Source: a bacterium
GTDB taxonomy: Bacteria > Myxococcota_A > Bradymonadia > UBA7976 > UBA1532
Length of the DNA stretch: 64,000 nt
Direction: 5' to 3'
Assembly: GCA_030426085.1 (NCBI GenBank)
Contig: JAUHYW010000003.1
Span: forward strand, 1-64,000
Below, one piece after another: positions 51,964 through 60,744 of this stretch; within the stretch, counting starts at the first letter, position 1, and each line of letters opens with the position of its first letter. The notes below the pieces were generated by a model that was given only the letters and a program-made list of their open reading frames with translations, was not told where the DNA came from and did not search any database. Position numbers and translations under genes: made by a program.

Positions 51964-53879
51964 ACGCCGCCGAGGTCGCGCCGGCCGACGCCCCGCTCGA
52001 CCCCGACCAGCGGGCGGCGGTGTGCGCACCGGGCGGGCGACTCCTGATCCTGGCCGGGCCGGGCAGCGGCAAGACCCGGGTCCTGATCCACCGGGTGGCC
52101 CGCCTGCTGGCCGAGGGGGCCGATCCGGCCGGGATCGTCCTGCTCACCTTCACCCAGCGGGCCGCGCGGCAGATGCTCGAGCGCCTCGCCCGGCTGCCCG
52201 ACCCCGCGGTCCGCCACCGGGCGCGGCAGGTGTGGGCCGGCACCTTCCACGCGCTGTGCCTGCGGCTGCTGCGGGCCCACGCCGACCGCATCGGGCTGCG
52301 GCGGGACTTCGGCCTGATCGACCCCCGCGACGCCGCCGACGTGCTCGACGAGGCGCTGGCCGAGGTCTATGGCGACGCCCCGCCGGCCGGGCTGCCGCCG
52401 ACCCGGACCATCCTGCGCATCCTCTCGCTGTCGCTGAACGCCGACCGCCCGCTGTCGGCCGCGGTCCGCCGGCTGCATCCCCGGGGCGGGCCGGGCCTCG
52501 CCCCGTCGCTCGACGCGCTCTACGGGGCCTACTGCGGCCGCAAGCTCGAGCTGAACCTGCTCGACTACGACGACCTGCTCGTCTTCGGCGACCTGCTGCT
52601 CGCCGAGGACGCCCCGCTGGCCGACGCCATCGCCCGGAGCTGCCGCCACGTCCTGGTGGACGAGTACCAGGACACCAACCCGGTGCAGGCCCGCATCGTC
52701 GGCCGGCTGGCGGCGCATCACGGCGACCTGTGCGTGGTCGGCGACGACGCCCAGGCGATCTACGGCTTCCGGGGGGCCGACGTGCAGCACATCCTCGGCT
52801 TCGCCGAGCGCCCCGGGGCCCGGGTGGCTCGGCTGGGGCTCAACCACCGCTCGACCGCCCCGCTGGTCGCGCTGTCCAACGCCAGCCTCGCCCGGCTGCG
52901 GCGGCGACTGCCCAAGGTGTTGACCTCGGCGGTGGGGCCCGGCCCCCGCCCGATCCTGGCCCGCCCGGCCGATCCGGCGGTCGAGGCCCGGTTCATCGCC
53001 GACCGGGCGCTGGCCCTGCGGGCCGAGGGGGTGCCGCTCTCCGATCAGGCCGCGCTGTACCGGGCCCACGCCCACGCCCGCGCGCTCCAGCTCGAGCTGG
53101 GCCGGCGGGGCATCCCGTTCGCGGTGCGCGGCGGCCCCCGGGTCTTCGAGCAGGCCCACGTCCGCGACGTGCTGGCTCACCTGCGGGCGCTGGCCAACCC
53201 GCTCGACCGGACCGCGTGGCGCCGGGTCTTCCGGCTGGCCCCGGGGGTGGGGCCGGTCGCCGCGGGCCAGATCGAGGCGGCGCTGTTCGAAAGCGGCGAC
53301 CCGTGGGGCGCGCTGGCGGGCGACGCCCCCGACCGCGCGCTGAGCGGCCGGGCCCGGACCGGCTACCGGGTGGCCCGCCGCACGCTGCTCGACCTCGCCG
53401 GCCTGGTCGGGCAGCCGGGGGCCATGATCGCCCGCATCCTGTCGGGGGGCTACGCGGCGCACCTCGAGCGGGCCTTCCCCGAGGACCACGCCCGCCGCCT
53501 CGACGACCTGCGCGCGCTGGGGGCCCACGCCGAGGGGCACGACGCGGCCAGCCTGCTCGAAGAGCTGGCCCTCGCCGACCGGGTCGAGCGCCACGCCGGG
53601 CTGACCCTGTCGACGATCCATCAGGCCAAGGGGCTGGAGTGGGCCGCGGTCTACGTGATGGCGCTGGGCGAGGGCTGGTTCCCCGCCCGGCTGGACGGCG
53701 ACCCCGACGAGGAGCGGCGCCTCTTCTACGTGGCGGCCACCCGCGCCCGGCGGCATCTGTGCCTCTGCGCGCCGGTGACCGACGGCGGCGGCGGCATGCC
53801 CCGGCGGCTGAGCCGCTTCGTCGCCGAGCTGATCGACCGCGAACCCGAGCTGGTGCAGCGATGGCGCTTCGAAGACTGA
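51960..53879 (+). CDS. UvrD/PcrA-type superfamily I DNA helicase
   Basis: The 639-residue protein has all SF1A motifs. Walker A AGPGSGKT is at 32-39, FTQRAARQMLERL is motif Ia, motif II is VDEYQDTNPVQ near 233, and motif III is GDDAQAIYGFRGAD. Motif V/VI are STIHQAKGLEWAAVYV near 550 and RRLFYVAATRARRHL near 590. It unwinds DNA 3' to 5' in repair or replication. At 639 residues it is shorter than E. coli UvrD (720), as for the Rep-like branch. The GTG overlaps the GH57-like stop, an odd operon partner for a helicase. Confidence 0.94.
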   Translation: MNAAEVAPADAPLDPDQRAAVCAPGGRLLILAGPGSGKTRVLIHRVARLLAEGADPAGIVLLTFTQRAARQMLERLARLPDPAVRHRARQVWAGTFHALCLRLLRAHADRIGLRRDFGLIDPRDAADVLDEALAEVYGDAPPAGLPPTRTILRILSLSLNADRPLSAAVRRLHPRGGPGLAPSLDALYGAYCGRKLELNLLDYDDLLVFGDLLLAEDAPLADAIARSCRHVLVDEYQDTNPVQARIVGRLAAHHGDLCVVGDDAQAIYGFRGADVQHILGFAERPGARVARLGLNHRSTAPLVALSNASLARLRRRLPKVLTSAVGPGPRPILARPADPAVEARFIADRALALRAEGVPLSDQAALYRAHAHARALQLELGRRGIPFAVRGGPRVFEQAHVRDVLAHLRALANPLDRTAWRRVFRLAPGVGPVAAGQIEAALFESGDPWGALAGDAPDRALSGRARTGYRVARRTLLDLAGLVGQPGAMIARILSGGYAAHLERAFPEDHARRLDDLRALGAHAEGHDAASLLEELALADRVERHAGLTLSTIHQAKGLEWAAVYVMALGEGWFPARLDGDPDEERRLFYVAATRARRHLCLCAPVTDGGGGMPRRLSRFVAELIDREPELVQRWRFED

Positions 53880-54619
53880 TCCCGTTCACCCTCGCGCTGG
53901 CCCTGGCGCCGCTCTGGGCGCTGGCCCAGGACGCGGGGGTCGAGCCCCGCACGCTGACCGGCCGGGAGCCGCTGGCGTTCGGTGAGCGGCTGCTGTTCTG
54001 GCTGGGCGCGGTCATCGTGATGGCGCTGGTGGCCCGGGTGGTGTTCCGTGAGCAGCTCCTCGAGCGGCGCACGCTCAAGCGGCTGATGGACGAGGTGGGG
54101 CCGTTCTTCCCCGAGTTCGACATCGACGCCGTCAAGCGCTGGGTGGCCCGCTGCGCGCCGCACGTCTGGTCCGGCTGGCGCCGACGCGATCTGAGCAGCC
54201 TCGAGGGCTGGGCCACCGCCCGCTTCTTCGAGGAGAGCGCCGCCGAGTTCGAGACCCAGCGCCGGCGGGGACTGGAGCACGCCGCCCGGCTGGAGGCGGT
54301 GCTCAAGGTGCACCCGCTGGGCATGTACCCGGTGGGGGACGGCCAGCCGCCGAAGGACGTCGAGCTGGTGCTGCGGCTCGAGGAGAAGGCCATCGACTGC
54401 CTCGTGCAGCCCGACGGCACGGTGGTCGAGGGCTCGACCGACATGCGGCAGGTGCAGCACTTCTGGGCGCTGCGTCACGACGGTCACCGCTGGCGGCTGG
54501 ACCGCATCTGGCGCCCCGAGCGGGGGGTCGACCTCGACCTCACCGACAAGCCGGTGCTGCCCCCGGTGGGCCGCTGGCGGCGGCCGCCGACGGACGACGG
54601 GCCCGACCCGCCGCAGTGA
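53861..54619 (+). CDS. Tim44-like domain membrane protein
   Basis: The 252-residue product starts 19 bases inside the helicase gene. It has a signal-like segment (IPFTLALALAPLWALAQ) and a transmembrane helix near 40-60 (LLFWLGAVIVMALVARVVF). A cystatin/NTF2-like domain of Tim44 type follows (about 100-230): LSSLEGWATARFFEESAAEF, LEAVLKVHPLGMY, VELVLRLEEKAIDCLVQ and HFWALRHDGHRWRLDRIW. In bacteria Tim44-like domains are found in membrane proteins of unknown role. Its stop lies in the tandem-repeat region. Confidence 0.82.
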   Translation: MALRRLIPFTLALALAPLWALAQDAGVEPRTLTGREPLAFGERLLFWLGAVIVMALVARVVFREQLLERRTLKRLMDEVGPFFPEFDIDAVKRWVARCAPHVWSGWRRRDLSSLEGWATARFFEESAAEFETQRRRGLEHAARLEAVLKVHPLGMYPVGDGQPPKDVELVLRLEEKAIDCLVQPDGTVVEGSTDMRQVQHFWALRHDGHRWRLDRIWRPERGVDLDLTDKPVLPPVGRWRRPPTDDGPDPPQ

Positions 54620-54703
54620 TCAGCCGCAGTGCTCAGCCGCAGCGCTCATCCACAGCGCTCATCCACAGCGCTCATCCACAGCGCTCATCCACAGCGCTCA
54701 TCC
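54613..54703. repeat. seven 13-bp tandem repeats filling a convergent junction
   Basis: Seven 13-base units run without gap: two variants of GCAGTGCTCAGCC, then GCAGCGCTCATCC, then four identical ACAGCGCTCATCC. The array includes the stop codon of the Tim44-like gene (54617-54619) and the stop of the dioxygenase gene on the other strand (54698-54700). Each unit but the first two carries the palindrome AGCGCT. Unit length is not a multiple of three. Confidence 0.9.
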
Positions 54704-55627
54704 GAAGTGGTACGCCGACTGGACCGTGCCGGCGAAGGTGCCCTTCCAGGCCAGCGCGCCCCGATCGGCCCCGGCGGCCCCGGCGACCACCATCAGCGGC
54801 AGCAGGTGCTCCTCGCGGGGGTGGGCCTCGCGGGCGGCGGGGGCGTCGGCCCAGCGGGCGAGGCGGCGATCGCGCTCGGCGGGCGCGAGGGCGGCGGACT
54901 CTCGCAGCCAGGCGTCGAACACCTCGCTGACCCCGTAGCTGCGCGGCCCGAACGCCCGCAGGTCGTGCCAGGTCATGCCGCTGCCGATGATGAGCACCCC
55001 CTCGTCGCGCAGCGGCGCCAGCGCCCGGCCCAGCGCCAGGTGGGCCGCCGGGTCGAGGCCCCGGATGAGCGAGAGCTGCACCGTGGGCACCTCGGCCTCG
55101 GGCCACATCAGCTTGAGCGGCACGAAGGTGCCGTGGTCGAAACCCCGGTCGGCGTCCTCGGCGCTGGCGATGCCCGCCGCGCCCAGCAGCCCCCGCACCC
55201 GGGCGGCGAGCGCCGGGTCGCCGGGCGCGGGCCAGGTGAGGCGGTACGAGGCCGGGGGGAAGCCCCGGTAGTCGTAGAGCATCGGCGGCGCGGGCGAGGT
55301 CATGACCGTGGCGACCGGCGCCTCCCAATGGGCCGAGACGACCAGCAGCGCCTTCGGCGGCCGCTTCGGCAGCCCGGGCACCGAGCGCAGGTAGCCGGCG
55401 AGGTCGTCGAACTCGGCCTTCTCGCCGAAGCCGACCTCCACGAACGGCCACGGGCCGCCCCCGTGGGGCACGAAGACCACCGGCATGCGGACGGCCGGCG
55501 TCGGCCGCGTCGGGCCGCGCGTCGGCTCGCCGCCGGCCTCGTCGGTGCAGCCGGCGGCGACGGCCGACGCCGCGAGCAGGCCGATCGCCTCGCGGCGGGT
55601 GAGCGGGGGGGTCGGGGGGTCGGTCAT
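54698..55627 (-). CDS. exported LigB/DODA-type extradiol dioxygenase
   Basis: The 309-residue protein has a Tat/lipoprotein-type start (TRREAIGLLAASAVAAGC; lipobox AAGC). The core follows DODA-type dioxygenases: PVVFVPHGGGPW with H55, LLVVSAHWEAPVAT with H100, RGFDHGTFVPLKLMWPEAEV with H165 and MTWHDLRAFG. EEHLLPLMVVAGAAG near 272 is present. The His residues should bind Zn or Fe for ring opening of catechol-like substrates. Family members are normally cytoplasmic, so an exported form is unusual. The final residues (SAYHFG) overlap the tandem repeat. Confidence 0.85.
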   Translation of the reverse strand: MTDPPTPPLTRREAIGLLAASAVAAGCTDEAGGEPTRGPTRPTPAVRMPVVFVPHGGGPWPFVEVGFGEKAEFDDLAGYLRSVPGLPKRPPKALLVVSAHWEAPVATVMTSPAPPMLYDYRGFPPASYRLTWPAPGDPALAARVRGLLGAAGIASAEDADRGFDHGTFVPLKLMWPEAEVPTVQLSLIRGLDPAAHLALGRALAPLRDEGVLIIGSGMTWHDLRAFGPRSYGVSEVFDAWLRESAALAPAERDRRLARWADAPAAREAHPREEHLLPLMVVAGAAGADRGALAWKGTFAGTVQSAYHFG

Positions 55628-55786
55628 GGGGGCTCCGCGTCTTCGGCGTGGGTGCGCGTCCTCGGGGGGGTTCGTCGCCCGCCCGGCGTCGGTTACGTGC
55701 GCGGCGCAGCCCGCCGGCTGCAACCCGGCAGCGGCATTCGGCGTCTCTGATCCCACGCGGGGCGACGCCCCCCGCCCGGAGACCCC

Positions 55787-56044
55787 ATGCGCCACAAGAT
55801 CCAGAAGCTGCTCGACGACAAGGTCAACCCGATGGTGGCCCAGCACGGCGGGCAGATCGATTTGATCGACTACGTCAACCGCACCGCCTACATCCGCATG
55901 TCGGGGGGCTGTCAGGGCTGCTCGGCGTCCAAGGCGACGCTCAAGCAGGGGGTCGAGAAGGCGATCTTCGAAGCCTTCCCCCGGGTGAAGCAGGTCGTCG
56001 ACGTCACCGACCATCAGGCCGGGGACAACCCCTACTACGCCTGA
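55787..56044 (+). CDS. NifU C-terminal domain (Fe-S scaffold-like) protein
   Basis: The 85-residue protein is only a NifU C-domain: VNPMVAQHGGQIDLIDYVN, then YIRMSGGCQGCSASKATLK with the CxxC that holds a [4Fe-4S] cluster, and GVEKAIFEAFPRVKQVVDVT. Such small Nfu-type proteins carry iron-sulfur clusters to targets. GGAG lies nine bases before the ATG. It is monocistronic. Confidence 0.93.
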   Translation: MRHKIQKLLDDKVNPMVAQHGGQIDLIDYVNRTAYIRMSGGCQGCSASKATLKQGVEKAIFEAFPRVKQVVDVTDHQAGDNPYYA

Positions 56045-56060
56045 CGGGCGGCCGAGCCGC

Positions 56061-57266
56061 TCAGGCCCCCAGCAGGCGGCGTACGGCGTCGTCGAGCGAG
56101 CCCTCGGCCTTCTCCGCCTCGCCGGGGGGCGAGGCCGCCGCGAGGCCATCGCTCGACTCGACCCCCACCCGCTCGCCGAGGCTCTCCAGCGCCCGCTGCT
56201 CGGCGGTCAGCATCTGCACCCGACCCTCGTCGCGGGCCACCGCCGCCGCCTGGGCCGAGATGCTGGCGTCGAGCCGGGCGAGGCGGGCGGCCAGGTCGGC
56301 CCGCAGCCGCCGCTGGGTGGCCAGGGCCCGCCGGCGGGCCTCCACCGCTTCGAACTCCGCCGCCAGCCGCTTGCGCTGCTTGATCGTGCGCCCGGCGAGC
56401 GCCCGGTTCAGCGCCCGGGCCAGCGCGTCGGCGGTCTCGGCCGGCCCCAGGGCCGACAGCGCGTCGGCGACCACCACCGAGGTCGGCGAGTGGTCGCCGC
56501 CCGCCCGCACCGCCTCGGCGATCACCCCCACCAGGTGCCGCATGCGGCGCACGTCGAGCATCAGCCCGTCGGTGCCCGGCGCGGCGGGGATCGAGTCGCC
56601 GACGACCCCCTGCTCGTCCAGATCGAAGCGCCCGCCGAAGGTCCGCCCCTCGGCGTGGGCCGCGGCCAGGGTGCGGCAGGCGGTGAGCACGTGGGCCGCC
56701 CACTCGGCGGTCGTCATCCCGCCCAGGGGGCGGGTGTCGGGCCGGGGGAAGTCCACGTCGGTCGGGTTGTCGGCCACCGGCGCGTCGTCGATCGCCCGGT
56801 CGAGGGAGGTGTCGCCGCCGTCGGCGAAGTCGATCGTGCTCTCGGGCCCCGCCGACAGCGAGACGCTGCGGTAGCGGCGGGCCATGTCCTCGGCGAAGTC
56901 GGCGGTGGCCGAGGGGTCGTCGAGGCCGTCGAGGCTGTCGAAGACCACCCCCGGGGTCAGCTCGGCCTGCGCCAGGCGGGTGGCCTCGGCCCGCAGCGCG
57001 TCCCGGGTCGCCCCGTCGAGCAGCGGCGCCGACTCGTCGAAGCCCAGGGTGCGCTCGATCTCGTCGATCTCGTCGAAGTCGTCGTCGCCGCCCAGCGGCG
57101 GGGCGATGCCGACCGGACCATCGGGCGGGATCAGCTCGGCGGTGCCCGGGCGGGGGCGGCGGGCCCCGAAGGCCGCGGCCGCCGACCCGCCGATCTGCTC
57201 GATGGGCGCGGTGTCCCGCCGGTCGGGCAGCGGGGGGTCTCTCTCGGCGTCCTCGTAGTCGCTCAT
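56061..57266 (-). CDS. coiled-coil protein with possible degenerate kinase-like middle
   Basis: The 401-residue product starts at the ATG at 57266 behind a GAGGAGCGAGG ribosome binding site. It has an acidic, Pro-rich first 75 residues (DDDFDEIDEIERTL). A middle region follows (TACRTLAAAHAEGRTFGGRF, then DVRRMRHLVGVIAEAVRAGG) that faintly recalls the C-lobe of Ser/Thr kinases without the HRD motif. A C-terminal Ala/Arg coiled coil closes it (about 290-375). The kinase likeness is an eye-level guess. No signal peptide. Function unknown. Confidence 0.55.
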   Translation of the reverse strand: MSDYEDAERDPPLPDRRDTAPIEQIGGSAAAAFGARRPRPGTAELIPPDGPVGIAPPLGGDDDFDEIDEIERTLGFDESAPLLDGATRDALRAEATRLAQAELTPGVVFDSLDGLDDPSATADFAEDMARRYRSVSLSAGPESTIDFADGGDTSLDRAIDDAPVADNPTDVDFPRPDTRPLGGMTTAEWAAHVLTACRTLAAAHAEGRTFGGRFDLDEQGVVGDSIPAAPGTDGLMLDVRRMRHLVGVIAEAVRAGGDHSPTSVVVADALSALGPAETADALARALNRALAGRTIKQRKRLAAEFEAVEARRRALATQRRLRADLAARLARLDASISAQAAAVARDEGRVQMLTAEQRALESLGERVGVESSDGLAAASPPGEAEKAEGSLDDAVRRLLGA

Positions 57267-57307
57267 CCTCGCTCCTCTCCCCCGCGGTCCCCCCGCGCCT
57301 CCGCTCA

Positions 57308-59332
57308 TCATGGCAGCAGATGCAGGATGAATCCGTCACTGCTGCCGTGACTGTCCACCCGCCCCGCCGCGCCGAAGTCGACGCCCCGGGTGCCGAAGAT
57401 GCGCCCGACCACCGCGATGTGCCCCGTGGGGGCCACCGCGACGTCCAGGGCCACCTCGCTGTTGTCGGTGCCGAACCGGTTACCGTAGAGGAACCGCCCC
57501 TCGGGGGTCAGCTTGACCACGTACACGTCGGTGCGCCCCGCGCTGCGCAGCGGCGGCCCGTCGCCGAAGCGGGCCTCGCCGGCCAGGGGCCCCACCAGGT
57601 GGATGTTGCCCTCGGCGTCGAGCGCGATGGCGCTCCAGGTGTTGGTGTCGAAGTCGGTCTCGAACTGATCCGCCGCGTCCCCGTAGGCCGCCACCCAGCG
57701 CACGTTGTCGTCGGCGTCGAACGCCGCGAGGAAGATGTCCCGCTCGCCGGCCCCCCGCACCTCGACCCCCTCGAAGGTCACGTCCCCGGTGAAGGCCCCG
57801 TGCAGCACGAAGCCGCCCCCGGCGGGGTCGTAGGCCAGATCGTAGGCCAGATCCTCGTCCGGGCCGCCGTAGCGCCGGCTCCAGATGTGATCGCCGAAGC
57901 CGTCGAGCCGGGCCAGGTAGATGTCCCGCCCCCCGGCGCTGACCAGCGGCCCGCCGCCGAAGTCGACCGTCTCCTCGAAGCGGCCGGCCACCAGCAGGTC
58001 GCCGTCGGCGGTGGGCGCGACGCCGAATCCGTAGTCGTCGCCCGGCCCGCCGAAGCGCTTCGAGAAGACGTGGGCCCCGGTGCGCCCGTCGAGCTTGAGC
58101 ACGAAGGCGTCGCGCAGCCCGGCGCTCTCGAAGGGGCCGCTGCCGAAGTCGACGACGCCGGTGAACGCGCCCGTGATCAGGACATCGCCCGCCGCGTCGG
58201 TGGCGATGCGCTCGGCCCGATCGGGATCGCGGCCGCCGAACATGCGGCTCCAGATGAAGCCCCCGTCGGGGTCGAGCTTGGCCACGAAGATGTCGTCGGT
58301 GCCGACCCCGTCGTGCAGCTCGCCGCCGAACGAGATGGTGCCGAAGGCCCGGCCGAGCAGCAGCAGGTTGCCGTCGGGGCCGACGATGATCTGGGTCGCG
58401 TACTGATTGCTCGAGTCGCCGTACAGCCGGCTCCACAGGGGGTTGCCGAAGCGGTCGAACTTGGCCAGGACGATGTCGTGCTTGTCCCCGTCGGGGTCGA
58501 GCACCTCGCCGGTGAGGTTGACCGTGCCCTCGATGTCACCGAGCAGGTACACATTGCCCTCGGCGTCGACCGCCACGCTGCGGGCGTTCTCCCCCAGCTC
58601 GGTGCCGAAGGCCAGGCTCCAGTTGTCGGCGCAGGCCGGGGTCACCCCGTCGCAGTTCTCGTCCAGCTCGGCGGTGCGGCAGTCCTCGGCCCCCGGGATG
58701 ACCTGCCCCTCGCACGGCCCGAAGGCGGCGCCGTCCTCCTGGCAGGTGCGGGTGCCCTCGACGCAGACCCCGACCCCGATCGTGCGCCGGGGGCCGTCGT
58801 AGCAGGCCTCGGTCTCGCCGGGGGTGCACACCGGGCCCATGTCCAGCGGGGGCAGGATCGACATGTCGACCGGCGGGCCGGCGTCGGGGCCGCCCGGGCC
58901 GGCGTCGGGGTCGTCGGGCGCCGGCGGCTGCAAGCCCGAGATCCAATCCCGGATGCAGGCGATCTCGGCCTCGGAGAGCGCCGGCATGGCCAGGGGCATG
59001 CGGCTGCCGCACTCGGGCGCGTCGAGCACCTTGGTGTACATCAGGCTGCCGGTCGGGTCGGACGGATCGGCCAGCAGCCCGGCGCACTGCTGCGCCTCGG
59101 CGAGCACCACCCGGTCGTCGACCCCCGGCGAGACCAGATCGAGCCCCGCCGCGCTGGTGCCGCCGCCGTGGCAGATGTCGCCGCCGCACTTGTTCTCGAA
59201 GATGACCGCCACGTCGCAGCCATCGGGCCCGGCGTCGACGCCCCCGTCGCCGTCCACCGCCGAGTCCCCGTCACAGCCGGCGCTCGCGATCACCGCGAGC
59301 GCGCAGAAGAGCCGGAGCAGGCGCAGCTCCAT
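57308..59332 (-). CDS. lipoprotein with cytochrome-like N-terminus and beta-propeller (SBBP) repeats
   Basis: The ATG at 59332 gives a clean lipoprotein signal (LRLFCALAVIASAGC) and a 674-residue product. A first domain has CGGDICHGGG (a CX4CH haem-like motif) and RMPLAMPALSEAEIACIRDW, the ending of cytochrome-c-like modules. A Cys-rich link with GAEDCRTAELDENCDG follows. Seven or more SBBP-type blades then run (GNVYLLGDIEGTVNL, DIVLAKFDRFGNPLWSRLYG and so on). It lies 58 bases after the DUF1552 gene on the same strand and may belong to that operon. Probably surface-exposed. Confidence 0.8.
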   Translation of the reverse strand: MELRLLRLFCALAVIASAGCDGDSAVDGDGGVDAGPDGCDVAVIFENKCGGDICHGGGTSAAGLDLVSPGVDDRVVLAEAQQCAGLLADPSDPTGSLMYTKVLDAPECGSRMPLAMPALSEAEIACIRDWISGLQPPAPDDPDAGPGGPDAGPPVDMSILPPLDMGPVCTPGETEACYDGPRRTIGVGVCVEGTRTCQEDGAAFGPCEGQVIPGAEDCRTAELDENCDGVTPACADNWSLAFGTELGENARSVAVDAEGNVYLLGDIEGTVNLTGEVLDPDGDKHDIVLAKFDRFGNPLWSRLYGDSSNQYATQIIVGPDGNLLLLGRAFGTISFGGELHDGVGTDDIFVAKLDPDGGFIWSRMFGGRDPDRAERIATDAAGDVLITGAFTGVVDFGSGPFESAGLRDAFVLKLDGRTGAHVFSKRFGGPGDDYGFGVAPTADGDLLVAGRFEETVDFGGGPLVSAGGRDIYLARLDGFGDHIWSRRYGGPDEDLAYDLAYDPAGGGFVLHGAFTGDVTFEGVEVRGAGERDIFLAAFDADDNVRWVAAYGDAADQFETDFDTNTWSAIALDAEGNIHLVGPLAGEARFGDGPPLRSAGRTDVYVVKLTPEGRFLYGNRFGTDNSEVALDVAVAPTGHIAVVGRIFGTRGVDFGAAGRVDSHGSSDGFILHLLP

Positions 59333-59390
59333 CACGCATTCCCCCCGAGAATACAAGTCAGCAGATGTCGTTTTGTGTGGGCGGTCGGGC

Positions 59391-60743
59391 TCACAGCCCC
59401 GACAGCGGCCCCGAGCCGAACTGCGGATCGCCGAAGACATCCTCGTCGATGCCGTAGGCGTGCAGCAGCGAGACCATCAGGTGATTGTGAGGCACCCGCC
59501 CGTCGCGGTCCAGAAAGCGGCCGGTCTCGAAGTGCCCGCCGCCGCTGCCGGCGAGCACATAGGGCATGTCCATCCGGTCGTGGTTGTTGCCCTTCGACTG
59601 CTCGTTGGTCCACAGGATCACGGTGTTGTCGAACACCGTGCCGTCCCCCTCGGGGATGGCCTTCAGCGCGTCGATCAGGTAGGCGAACTGGTCGCTGTAC
59701 CACTGGTTGATGCGGGTGTTCTGGGCCACCTTCACCCGGTCTTCGTCGCCCTTGTGGGCCAGCGGGTGATGCCCCTCGCGAATGTCGTCGCCCAGCCAGT
59801 CGAAGACGACCTCCGAGGTCGAGCGGGTCCACATCAGGCTGGCCACCCGGGTCAGATCGCAGGCGAAGGCCATCGCGATCAGATCCATCTGCAAGCGGCC
59901 GATCATCGGGATCGCGCTCGAGCGCAGCGGGTCGAGCGCGCCCGAGATGTCGAGCGGCTGGCAGGCCCCCTCGAAGCGCACGGTGTCCTTGCCGAGCCGC
60001 TCCTGGATCGAGGCGATCGAGGCCATGTGGGCGTCGAGCTTGAGCCGGTCCTCGGCGCCGAGCTTCGCGTGCAGGCCCCGGTACTGGCCCATCACCGCGT
60101 CGAGCACCCGCTGGCGGCGGGCCTCGAGCCGCTGCTTGCCGGCGTCGTCGTCCGACCCCACGTCGCCGAAGACCCGGGCGTACATCACCGACGGGTCGTT
60201 CTCCGGGGGGATGGGCCGCCCCGGGCCGCGGTAGCAGATGCGGCTCTTGACGTCGCTGCCGTCGACGTGCACCCCGAACTCCAGCGAGCGGAAGCGGGCG
60301 TCGCCGGCGATGTGATCGGCGATCTTCTGGTCGATGCTGATGCCGTTGGCCCAGCCGGCCGACAGCCCGGCGTCGCCGGGGAAGGTGCCCTCCTGCAGCG
60401 GCCAGGCGGTGAGGCACTGGCCGGTGCCCTTCTGGTGGGCGTCCCCCGGCCCCGACAGCGACGAGATCAGGTCGACCCCGCCGACGACGTTGATGTCGGC
60501 CTTGTGCCGCTCGAGCGGCTGGAGGATGGGGGACAGCGTCCAGTCCCGCTCGCCGCCGGTGGGCCAGAAGTTGGCCGGCACCGTGCCGTTGGGGGTGTAC
60601 CAGACGATGAACCGCTTGGGCGGCGTGGCCCCCTGGGCCCGGGCGAGCCGGGGGCGCATGGCGTCGAGGAAGGGCAGGGCGACCATCGCCCCGCCGAGGC
60701 CGCGCAGGACGGCCCGTCGGCTCATGGGCTTGCGCAGGATCAT
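59391..60743 (-). CDS. DUF1552 domain-containing protein, Tat-exported
   Basis: The 450-residue protein starts with a twin-arginine signal (MSRRAVLRGLGGAMVALPFL). It matches DUF1552: RFIVWYTPNGTVPANFWPTG near 44-63, CLTAWPLQEGTFPGDAG, SLEFGVHVDGSDVKSRICYR, MIGRLQMDLIAMAFACDLTR and VILWTNEQSKGNNHDRMDMP. This family pairs with DUF1592 proteins in planctomycetes and myxobacteria. Function unknown. The start lies in the tail of the DUF1592 gene (GAGGGGAGTGAG ribosome binding site), so they are co-transcribed. Confidence 0.92.
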   Translation of the reverse strand: MILRKPMSRRAVLRGLGGAMVALPFLDAMRPRLARAQGATPPKRFIVWYTPNGTVPANFWPTGGERDWTLSPILQPLERHKADINVVGGVDLISSLSGPGDAHQKGTGQCLTAWPLQEGTFPGDAGLSAGWANGISIDQKIADHIAGDARFRSLEFGVHVDGSDVKSRICYRGPGRPIPPENDPSVMYARVFGDVGSDDDAGKQRLEARRQRVLDAVMGQYRGLHAKLGAEDRLKLDAHMASIASIQERLGKDTVRFEGACQPLDISGALDPLRSSAIPMIGRLQMDLIAMAFACDLTRVASLMWTRSTSEVVFDWLGDDIREGHHPLAHKGDEDRVKVAQNTRINQWYSDQFAYLIDALKAIPEGDGTVFDNTVILWTNEQSKGNNHDRMDMPYVLAGSGGGHFETGRFLDRDGRVPHNHLMVSLLHAYGIDEDVFGDPQFGSGPLSGL

Positions 60744-60744
60744 C

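Noticed and set aside
54613-54703. CRISPR array.
   Set aside because: The 13-bp units are directly adjacent with no spacers and no cas genes are near.
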